Positions 19,501-31,500 of a stretch of DNA of 64,000 nucleotides are shown here, in pieces. The notes beneath the pieces were generated by a model. It was not told the DNA's origin. It worked only from the letters and a program-made list of their open reading frames with translations, and ran no database searches. The translations under genes and the position numbers were made by a program. Origin of the DNA: Sphaerolaimus hirsutus. Lineage: Eukaryota; Nematoda; Chromadorea; Monhysterida; Sphaerolaimidae. Positions within the stretch are counted from its first letter, which is position 1. The number at the start of each line of letters is the position of its first letter. The stretch is from NCBI GenBank assembly GCA_964036195.1, contig OZ038460.1, positions 10,233,504 through 10,297,503 of the forward strand. Reading direction: 5' to 3'.

Positions 19501-22500
19501 AGTGCGCCCAGATCAGTTTGTTGCACAGCACAGTTAAGCTGCGTTTAACACTGTCACGTGTGCCGACAAAAGTTTTTGAGTAAAGCGTCGTTTACACTGC
19601 ATTTTGTGCCGACAAAAAAAGAAGACAAAAAGTTTCATAATTCCACAATAAAGTTCCATATCTGCAAGACAAAGCAGTGAAGTATACTCACTAGTTGAGT
19701 GTACACACATGCCAATTTGCAGATAATTCGGGCATGTCGTTCAAGACTTAAAAACAAATTACACTTGTCGGTTCGGTTTTCGTGTTGAAACCGAACCGAC
19801 AAGTGTAATGTGCTTTTAACTATTGAACGACACACGCAAATTATCTGCAAATTGGCATGTGTGTACACTTGACTAGTGAGTATACTTCAGTGCCTTACCT
19901 TGCATATATGGAACTTAATTCCGTAATTATGGAACTTTTTCACTCGTTTTTTTGTCGGCACACGAAACCGTGTAAACGCCGCTTAACGAGGCTGCAAATA
20001 AGAAATGGAACCGGCAACCTGTGACGACAACAGAAAATGTCATCTCATTGTGTATTATTATGTCACATACCGTATTTCCTCGAAATACCCCCCCCCTCGA
20101 AATACCCCCCCTCAAAATAGACACTATGAACTTATAAACCCCCCCCCCCTCGAAATACCCCCCCCCCAAATTTAGTGTATAGAGAACGTAAATGACAAAG
20201 GCTGTGGTTTGTCATCCCGACAATGCAGAATACACGTTAAAAACGATGACTCTGTTATGTGAGAACAGTGTTTGTACGTCTACACACTTATAAATGTCTT
20301 TAGAGTCTTATAAATGGCGATTTTTGTTGCATTTTTCGACGTCTGCGTACGTTTCAGACTACATTTTAGTACTGGGATTTCAAAAAATTTCTGGCGAAAT
20401 AATAACCCCCCCCCCTCGAAATACCCCCCCCCCTCGTTTAACCCCCCCTCAAAATTCCCACTCTGAAACAATAAACCCCCCGGGGGTATTTCGAGGAAAT
20501 ACGGTAAATAATTATCCATACACAAAAAGATGACATTTGAAGAGATGTAAACGCAGCTTTAGAGACTGCGATGCGACCAACGATGGGTAAGTTCTCAAAA
20601 AAAAAACACTTTCTGTGTTTTGAGTTTTTCAAAAATGAATACCTGTGTTTTGAGTTTTTTTCTTGAAAAAAACTTGAGTAACTCTGTTTTTATTTCTGTG
20701 TTTTTTGTAAAAACTCAAGTTTTTCGAGTTTTTTCTAAAAAAACTTGAGTTTTTTCCAAAAAATTCGAGTTTTCCCACAAAAAATTTTGATTTACAGCAT
20801 TTCGATCTGGAAACAGTGGTTTTCTTATAAAATATTGGTTTGGCACATGTTTTAACCCCACATAACATTTGTGTATTCATTCAAGTGTCAGAAAAGTCCT
20901 TAAAAATGTCCACAATGAGGACATCACCATCACAACACCAGCAACAAAATGCCCAGAAACGACAATTTACGCAGTACTCCAAAATTCTTCAATGGATGTG
21001 CACTGTATGGAAGACTACGGAATTGATTTGAACTACAACTACCATATCACCTCGAAATACCCCCATGGGCATTATTATTTCGTCCAAAAGTTTTGTAAGG
21101 ATCATAGAAAATAGTAGGCATTTACATACCCAAAACAGGTTATAAATGCGTAAAAACAGGATATATTTGAAAAAAACATATAGTCAGCTACACAACCTAG
21201 TAAAGTCTATGTGTAGCTGCGATGCAAATAAGCAGTAATAAATACATCATGTACATTGGATACATGATGTACATCATCCCGGAGGGGGGTATTTCAAGGG
21301 GGCGGGACTTATTATTTCACCAGTCCATTTTGAGGGGAGTTAATTCAAGGGGGGTTTATTCAAGGTAATAAGGTATACTTAAATGTCAAAACTTAAATTG
21401 TCAAATCCACCATGAGATGTGCATGCCATCTTTAATTTCTTTTTTTGTACCATTATAAAATATGAATACATTATGTACATATTTACATACTATAGATGCT
21501 TATCTTGTTTAGTTTAACTGAATTAATGTGCATTCAACCACTTTGCTGAAAAAAACACAAAAACTCAAAAAACTTTTCTGTGTTTCGTGTTTCTGTGTTT
21601 CTGTGTTCTCCAAAAAAAACTCATTTGAGTTTTGAGTTTTTCAAAATTTATGAGTTTCCGTGTTTCTGTGTAAAACAAAAACACAGAAACTCGATGAGTT
21701 TCTGTGTTCAATTTCTGTGTTTTTTCCATCGTTGGATGCGACACTCACCGTGATGGATATGCCGAGGCCCTCGGTGACGTCTTTGTATAGAGTGACATTG
21801 CGCACAGGGCCTACTCCTTTCATTTTTCCAGTCAGCAACTGCGTTGTTGGGTTGCAGATGGTGACACGGCGTTAAAAAGAACCTTGATATTATGCTGAAA
21901 ATCCCCTGACAAGTCCCCGGAGGGTCTCATTTTGTGACTGGGAGATGTTTGAGGGGGTTTTTTCAAGTATTTTTAGTAAAGTTTTTCTTGTCACACTTTT
22001 CACGAGAGGGGTATTCCGTGGAAATACCTTATATTGATTACGAAATCGATCCAAAGTGTAATCAATCTATTTTGGTACCCTCTGCAAAAAATCTTATGCG
22101 AGGATTTGCAGTAAATAAAAAGAATGATGGAAAAGATAAAACGCACTTCGTGCATGATGGACATCGGACGGTAGTCATCGGGCGAACTTGTTCCATTCGT
22201 CTGTGTTTTGTAAGATTTTTTTATTAAAAAAAACGTGAACTGAGGCGGAACTGTAGCTGTATTGAGTATAGTAGGTATTCCATCATAGTGTTGTTTTTCG
22301 AAATTTCAAATTATTTTAGTTCCACATGACTTTACCTTTCTTTTTCGTAATCAACTAGAACATTTTAGTGAAATCAGCAATTTCACTGAACAATTTCGTT
22401 GATTTTTCATCGCTGTTACATTTATCTCTGTAAATATCATTTATTATCAAAAAATTATATACAGTGTTTACAAGAAAATTTGTAGACGTAAAAACATGCC

Positions 22501-25500
22501 AAGCAAAAACAGTGCTCGTGATGTTGTCTGAAGCGCCCATTGTGATCATACTCCAACACAAACGTAGGTAAAAAATGAAGAAAACTCGGGTATTCTCGGT
22601 ACACCTAAATACGCTTTCGCGCCTTTCATCACACCAACACTGACTCACGAACCTGCGGCAGAATACTTTGCGGCAGTGGCGCGCGCGCCAGTGAAGACCT
22701 TCCACGACAAGCTCGAATGACGGTCTTGTGTCTGTGAAGGTGTATCTCAGCCTCCAGCTGGTTCCACAGGCGGTCGTGCTCTGCGCCGCGCATGTCCCTG
22801 CCCAGCAGCTGTATCTGCTGTATGCGTCCGGCCAGCTCCTTGTCCAGGTACTTGGCGGCCAGCCTGGAGGCAATCCTGAACCCTGTTAAGAGCCCTGTAG
22901 AATGTCAAATGTTATGCAAAGTGTCTAAAGCCATGGAAACTGCCCTGCCAAATGGCAACCGAGTTGCCATTTTGCAGGGCATTTTCTATGACTTTTGACA
23001 CTTTGCGTGACATTTAACATTCTATACGGCACTTTACAGGGTCCGGGACTGGCACCTGGCGCCGTAGACTTCGTTCTGCATGGCGAGCACGGTCTGCCGC
23101 AGCTGGGCGTTCTCCCGACGCAAAAGGTCGCACTCGGCCTGCTGGCGCGCCGGCGGCAACAGGGCGCAACGGAACTCGTCGATGTCTTGATCCTGCCGCC
23201 ACAATGGATTTTTAGAAAATTTTTTTGGAATTTATTGGAATGGGTTTATTCATCTAACTGCACACAAAAAAGTATTGAGAAAAAAATATTTAGATCTGTT
23301 CAATCAAGTGAAGAATTACGTCAGTTTACTTTACACATATTACTTATCGTTTCACTTGTAAAATCGGTGAAAAATCAAAGTAAAGTAAATCGATCAAGGT
23401 GACAAAAACACCGATTCCGCATGTTGACAAGTAAAATTTCAAGTCAAGAATAAAGTCGGCTGACAATAGTAAAGGCACGGGTAAAGTCAAATGACAATAA
23501 AATGAGAAAAACATATAGGTAGGTACTTACACCTTTTGCTTGTCAATTTGCGAAATTGACTCCCGGCAAAATTTGGCAAATATCAACCGTTGTGTAAAAT
23601 GAATGTCATCATTCAAGGCATGTTACATTTCACCTTACATGACAGATGTTTGATCATTTGGATCATAGTTCCGGGTGCGAAATCGGCCACAAATTCTTTT
23701 GGTTTGTTCTATTCTATTCAGTAAAAATCCTATTATCAAAAATCCTATTATCAAAAATCCTATCATCCTATTCACTAAAAATCCTATACTAAAAATCCAA
23801 TAAAATTCACTGACCAGTTTCTTCTTGATCATGTCGCTCTCGTGCGGCGCCAGGGTCTTGGCGTGCACCTGACACTGCAGCGCGTGCACTTGCGTGATCA
23901 GCCGGCGGCCCTCCTTCTCCGACTCGACCCGCGCCGCGCGGCACTGCGCCAACTCGGCCCGCAGCGACACCAGCTCCGACTGCGAAAAATCACGGCGGTA
24001 TTATGTTATCTTTGATAACAGATTTGTTTTGAGTATTTGTGTCTAGTTAAGAGCAGTGTAAACAAAAAGCATATCATGTAATTACATACTATGATCTGGT
24101 TCTTTGGGGATGTAGAAGTTGATTACACCTGAAACTCTCCAGAAAACTCCTGAAAGATTTTCTCCTGAAACATTAGCCACAAAAAACTTTGTTGTAAGTT
24201 TTGTTTGTTGATCTACCGTATACTCGGATGACATTACACCGTACATTTTTCGGGAGGAAACACTCCATCATGACGTCATCACTTTCTTTAATTCTGGCAT
24301 TTAGCGTTTCTTTTCTTTGTTTCTTTTTCTTTTTGCGATTTTGATTCATAAGTCTTCAGTTGGCCGTCTGCCAGCCGAAGACATAAATCATATCTATTTG
24401 TAGAGTATCATGTCTGCCGAGTATACCTAGGTAAGGCAGAAATTTTTTGGACTGCCAATTAACCACCAGAACCCCCTGTATTCGACGATATACAGAACAA
24501 TCGTGCGTTCAATTTATGCCAGTGCTTTTTGTGAAAGCTGGGGCCAGTTCCGCAAAATGAGAAGTGAGAAGTGAAATGGCGAAGGCGAAGTCAAAGCGCA
24601 AAGGCGAAGTGAAATGGCAAGTGAATTGAGAAGGAAATTGGCAAAATACAAGGGAAATTACTTTTTATATTTATTTTTTTACTTCGCCTTTGCCTTTTCA
24701 CTTGTCACTTCTCATTTTGCGGAACTGGCCCCTGTTTACAGAAGTTTTATTGTATTTTTTACTACACTTTTTTCGAAAGTATGTGTTTGTCTCTAATGGC
24801 AAAAAAAATTCACAACTTCACAACATCTCCATAGGAGTCTTCACTCCAATCCCTTGTTTCATTATCCTTGTGGATTTGAAGTTCGAGTAAACAAGAGAAT
24901 GTCAATTTCAATGGTTGCCCACTTCATGCAGCGCCCTGCAGCGAGACAAAGAACGCACTTGTTTTCCCATGTCGCCGACAATTCAAATCGAACAGGCTTC
25001 ACCGACGAACCATAACTCAACATTTGGTGACTTTCTCGCACCCTGACATAAATATAGAGGCAATCCCGCGAGAAATGCAATACAATACAAAGAGTGCATG
25101 CAATGCGTGCGCCGCCCCAACAGATCAAAGCCGGTCTAATGGCGGCAGATAGCCGCTTCAAAGAAGCTTCTGTTTGATTTAGCACAGTGGAGAAAAACCC
25201 ACGGGTGCACTAGCGCTCTTCATGTGCAAAATTACGCATGCATCGTTTCTTGGCGAGTTGCAGTGCACTGCATCCTTCGCTGTGCGTTGCTCTGCTCTAT
25301 GCTCTTGTGTAATTGCCAAATTTGGCCTATAAAGCGGCGTGGTGTACCTAGTTGCGTAATGTTTAATATCCGTGATAAATTTGACAGCTGAGACTGCTAC
25401 GGGAAATGAGAAACGGTGAAATATATTAAAAAAAACGGCCGCCCGAAATGGGAAATTTTTCCGCACACTCTGTATCCAAGCTAAATTGGCCTGAAAAGAT

Positions 25501-28500
25501 TGATTGCAGTGCGGTACAAATAAACGTCTCCTTCGAGCAGTGACGTGCGCCGTCGAGAATGGGGAAGTGGAAAAAACACACGTCACAAATCAAGAAAGAT
25601 TTAATATGTGCTGGGTGGCTTCACCATAAATCAAAATATGCGCTGCCGAACGAAAAAGCTGCATCATATCCAAACGATCATAGTTGTTAAAACGTATTTA
25701 CAGTTTACTCGAGAAATACGTATACTCGAGTACTGAGTAAATACGTTTATGTTTCCTCTGGAAAAAAATACCCGTACTCACCTTCACACATACTTTTTGA
25801 AAGTACGCGAGTGCAGAAATCGTAATGAAGAAAAATTAATGGGGTGCAGAAAGAGCAAAAACTAATCAAACGAATTTAAATGGCTGCAAAAATGGCAGCG
25901 GCAACGATCGAAGTGTTGGCGTCGCGCCATGATTTTATTTCGCATGTGATCAATATCGATTTAGGCATGTGCACGTTTTAGGATTTGTATTTTTCATGTG
26001 TCTCGTCGTTGCCGCCACGCGTAGAGTTATGGGTATTTAAGGAAATGTCATGGTGTTTCTGGGCAGTTCAGTCTGATTTCGGTGGAGGGATTTTTCACGC
26101 AGTCAAAATGAAGTTTTATCACATTTGACTCTTTGGACTCGTGAACTCAGAAGGAATTGACTATCAGTTTCCTCCGCCGATCAAGTCCTCTCGCTGCTTG
26201 ACCGTCAGGGCGCTCATTCTCCACTTGCTCGGAGCTGAGCGGCTTGAATCCGTGTGCTCGCCATATCAGATCATTGAGCGGCAAGCCACGGAGCTCAGTA
26301 GCGGGGCCACCTCACACTTGACAGTGAGACGCCCCGTGAGCGCACCTGAGCGGTGAGCGGCAGGAGGGATTGAGCGGCCATTGAGCGGCAGCGATTCGAG
26401 TGGCAAGTGAGCGCCACTTTTCATCGGTTGTCGAGTCGCGCTGCACGCTCATCTCGAGCGACTCAACTGGTGATCAGTCAGCTCAACTGGTGAGCGAGTC
26501 GCACATGGTGATCGTACCGCGCTCATCGAGCGCCCATCAGAAACTCAGCAGTGAGCGGCGGGATCAAAGGCCCGACACTCGCCGCGACCGGGTCCACAGA
26601 ATAAAGCGGCCCGGTAGGGAGCACCGGTCCCAACAGAGAAAGGGAGCGCGGCTCAAGACATCGAGCGGCAGGCTACTCAATAGTAGCAAAGCCACTCGCG
26701 ACTCACGCCGCTCAGTCCAACAGAGCGGGGTGGAGGCGGCACAGAGAGCCGCGACAGGGAGATCGGGTGCCACTTGCGGCGCCCATTCAGCAGAAGAGCA
26801 CCAGACAGGAGGAAAATGCCACAAGCCAAACAGACTACCCAGGAAGAGTTGAAGCTCAGAGTGGCACAATGGACAAGAGACCACAACCGAGTGGCACTCG
26901 TGGGGGTGTTCAACCAGCTGAGCGCGTACAGAAAAGACGACTGGCCGGTGTGCTCAAACCCAGCACAGGCCAGCTACTCAGCATTGGGGAAAAAGTTGCT
27001 CATAATGGTTGACAATTACTTTAGAGAACAGCAGGCGAGCTACTTTCCATTTAAGAACCCAGAAGTGGCCGACTCAGATGACTCAGAGGGAGGGGCGGAG
27101 GATGATTTACAAACCCCGCCCCCAGGGCCAGCGAGCGGCCCATCCTTTGACGAGTTGCTCCAGAGGCTTGAGCTGAAAATGGAGCAGCGCATGGAGTTGA
27201 ATCTGTGCCAGCAAAGAACAGACATGCAACAGGAAATTCGGAAACTAGCAGAACAACTGTCGGTGCAACAAAACTCAGGGTCACCGAGCGTCATGTTGGA
27301 CGCCATCAGAAACGTGAAAAGAAGCCAGTCGCCCATTATACAGCCGAATTCAAGGATCGGCGGGGCGCAAAGCAGCAGCTCGTGTGGCAGGCGATCAGCC
27401 ACAGACGAACGAGTGGCTACCCTGAGGAGGGGCTCACTGATCGAGCACATCGCTGAGTACGTGGAGACAATCACGCTCAGCCCACTGGACAACCTGCAGC
27501 CACTACAAGACGCACTTCAACAAATCGGCAGCAAGGACCGCATGGGCGCAGGACAAGTGGCAAATGCAGCCGGAAAACAATCCAAATTTGATGGCGACCC
27601 CACTGGGAGCGCGGGGCCATTCAAATATTGGATCCATGTGGTGGCGCTCCAGGCATTGGCGGTCCCAGAGTCGCACCAGCAGCTGTTTTGGACAAATGTG
27701 TTTTCACAGTGCTTGGTGGGAGAGGCCCAACAGCGCTACAAAACCATTCGAGTGGACAGAAGACACGATATCCTATACGTGTTGGACAAGCTCACACACA
27801 TGTACAAAGACGATCGCCGGCTGTATTGCGTGGCGGATTGGTACAACATCACCGCCAAAGCAGATGAGTCCGTGGCGGATGTCCATGCCTGTCTGTGCAC
27901 AAATTTTCACCATGTGAGCGAAACCATGGAGGACGACGAGCGCGAGCGCATGATTGGGGACAAGCTGTTCACTGAAGCACCGAAGATTGTCCCGATCACA
28001 AGCCTATACGTTTGGAGAGAGCGCTGGCAAGAGCACAGGTGCTCACTAGACATGGCAGTCGCCAAAATGGATAGCGCCCGTACAGAGCTCCAACAAGCGC
28101 AAGATTCAAGGAGAGAGGAGCAAAGGAAAAAGCAAGCAAACGAGCGCCCCGCGGCGTGGCAAACAGACGGGCGTCCAGGGAGCACAGAGGCAGAACAGAG
28201 TAAAACAGAACCAGGAGTCAACGCAACATTCAATCCCGAGACTCACACTGGGCCATGGTGCACGCACCACCTGCACCAGAGACCAATGCCCCACGCGAGG
28301 GGCCAGTGCTTCATGGACAGTAATTCCTCAGTGTTCCAGAGGGACAGAGCCCAGAACATCAAACAGAACCTGGCCCGACAGAGCAAGAGTGAAGAAGACG
28401 CAAAAAAACACATGTCCCAGAAATGCAAAGAAATGGGCATTGAGCTGAACAAAGAAGACCTGCCATCCAGCAGAGCCACGCAAAACGCAGCTGAAAACAG

Positions 28501-31500
28501 CCACTTGAAAACAGCCGCAGCCCAATGAAGATTGGGATTGGAATGAAGAGACCCCAGATGAACTCCTGGCTGAGTGGTGCCCCATGGCATCACGGGCTGA
28601 CAGCGAGTGCCACTGCACACACGCGTCAGACCCAATGGCCACAATCCACTTCATGGGGGTCCCGATCGAGGGCCACATAGACAGGGGGTGCAATATTGGG
28701 ATTTTCATCGAAGACTCAGTTCTGGAAGAAGTGTGGAAAAAAGCGGGCGCCAAAGCGGAGGGAGAGAGGGCCAAGTTCAAACCCTACCCCTACGCACAAG
28801 TTCGGACCTCGGGGATCGCTATCCTCAGTGAGTACCTCCGAGTGTACGATATGGAAATCATGCACACAACCCCAGATGGGCAGCTACGGAAAGACACGCT
28901 GCCCGCAGTGGTCAAACTGATGAAGTATTTGCCCGCCTCGGACCCATTGCTATTGGGTCGGGCAGCCATCTGGGGGAAATTGAAAATAATCTTGGACGCT
29001 CACCAGGAGCTCAAACGACTCGAGCGCGTGTTCAAGGAAGGGTCGGCTCAAGGCACCAGGGCCCCTGGGGAAAGCTATCGCACCAGGGACATCCGGACGA
29101 AATACAAAATTGTGATTCCCGCCCATGGGCAGAAGCAGATTCTGGTCAAGACCAAAAAATCGGCCAGAACAGAGCCCCCACAGGGACCCGCAGCATACAC
29201 ATTGGATCCCTACGAACGCACGAAAGAAGGGGGGTTGCAGGGATTCGTGGAGGGAATCACATGCGACACATTTTTCAGCACTTCAGCAGAGGGGGCCACA
29301 GAGGCGGCATTCAGCATCTGCGCAGTAAACACCATGGGGTATGATCAATTTATTCCACCACAGACCAAGGTGGCTGAGCTGTTTCCAGTCGGCCGAGTGT
29401 TGCTCCCCGAGACTTCAGAGGAACCATGCAGTGCAGAAACGGTGCAGCTCCCGCAGCCCCCACCCAAAGGGGGAGCCGGAGCCCCAGGGCCGGCGCTCAG
29501 TGAGCAGCAACTCCAGGAGGTGTGGGGGTGGTTCTTGAAAGACAGTCAAAACGCCCTACCCGAGGGGTTGAAAGAGAAATTCATGGAGCTACTGCAGAGC
29601 AGGAGGGATTTTTTTAGTCTGACCGAGTATGATATTGGGGAAACACAAGTACTGGAGCACAAAATTGCACTAATCCTGGGGGCGGAACCAGTGAAATGCG
29701 CAGCTCGTTTTGAGTCCACCCAAGCGAGCTTTTGTATGGTGAACAGTAGAAGAGATGCTGAAAAAGAAACTGATCGTCCCATCATCATCCCCTTGGGCGT
29801 TCCCTCTGGTAATCGTCCCGAAAGGGAAGGACGATTACAGGTTGTGCTTGGACTTTCGCAAGCTCAACAAGCTAACCGTGAGGGATGCTTACCCACTGCC
29901 ACGGATCGCGGACATCTTCAAGCAATTGGGCAATAGAGCGATTTTTTCAACAATGGACGCGAGTTTTGGGTACTACAATGTAACCATCTCGGACCCAGCA
30001 ACCCGAGACATGGTCACCTTTGTATGCAGTAGGGGTCAATTCTCTTACACCCGCATGCCGCTGGGGCTAAAAAACGCGGGAGCGAGTTTCCAGCGGCTCA
30101 TGGACTGCATCCTGACAGGGCTGAACCAGGAACCCGAGCGCCCAAACTATTTCGCCTACATCGACGATGTGCTGGTGACAAGCAGCACCCCCGAGGAGCA
30201 CTTAGAGCACCTGCGAGGGCTGTTCGACAGGCTACAATGGGCAGGGATCCGACTCAAACCCTAGAAATGCTCGTTTTTCTGCTCACAAGTGAAGTTCGTA
30301 GGGTTTGAAGTGAGCAAAGATGGCATCTCCCCAAAAAGAAGCAACGTGGCAGCCATCTTGGAGATGCCCACGCCCACGACAAAACAAGCGATTAAAACGT
30401 TCCTGGAGAAGGCCGGCTATTTTAGCCAGCATATCCCCGGGTTTCACCGCCTAGCAGCCCCACTGAACGAGCTAGCTAAAGGGAAATACCGAGTTAATGG
30501 GGCGGACCCAATTCCACCGTTCGACGAGTGGTCAGACGAAGCTAAAGAAGCACTGCGAGTCCTCAAACATCGCCTAAGCACCGCCCCGGTGCTGGCCCAC
30601 CCTGACCGCAACCGGTGCTTTTATTTGTACACGGACGCATGCGACTACGGACTGGGGGCGGTACTGATGCAGTTAGACAAAGAGGACGGCGAGTTGCTGC
30701 GCCCCGTCTCATTTGTGTCCAAGAAACTGCCCACCACCCATAAGAACTGGTCGGTGGTCGAGAAGGAAGCGCTGGCCTGCACATGGGCCCTGGACCGATT
30801 AGGGGATTTCATAGATGGACAAAAAGTAGTGCTGAGAACCGACCACAAAGCACTCGTCAGCGCGCTAACAAAGCCGGCTCGGGGGAAAATTGAGCGGTGG
30901 ACTCAGCAATGGGCAATGAAACTATCCCTGAAAGACTTATCGATTGAGTACTGCCCGGGCAAGAGCAACGTGGTGGCAGACTCATTGAGCCGCAACCCAA
31001 TCAATGACCCGGATATGGCCGCTTTCGAGCGAGCCAGCGAGTGCATCAAAATACCCTTGGACAAGTTGAGCGCTCACATGGCAGCTGGCACACAGCCAGG
31101 GCAGATAGACTGGCTGACCAAGCAGAAACAATGCCTCAAGTGTACCGAAATTGCCAAAGGATTGGAACAGGGAAGTGTAGGGAAGGGTACCTTTCGCACT
31201 CGGAAGGGCCTGATTGAGTTGCAAGGGGTAAGGGGCTGGGTACCCCTAATCCCACAAAAATGGCAGAACACGCTGATCAAGGAAGCCCATGCAGGGCGAA
31301 CAGGGGCACATGGCGGGGTCGAACGCACCTTACAGCGCATTTGCGAGTGCGGGGCGTGGCCGGGCATGAGGGAAGAAATCAAAAATTTTGTGCAGACATG
31401 CCAAATATGCCAGGTCACTAAAGACACCCAGCGGACCTGTATCAGTCCGCTGTTTCCAGTCGGGCCGGGCACCTGGCCATGGATCAAAATTGCAGCCGAC

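Noticed and set aside
22355-22652. Continuation of the GOPC exon 5 frame past 22653
   Set aside because: The frame that fits GOPC meets a stop soon after; the perfect-looking GTGAGT at 22644-22649 would give phase 1, which does not fit exon 6.
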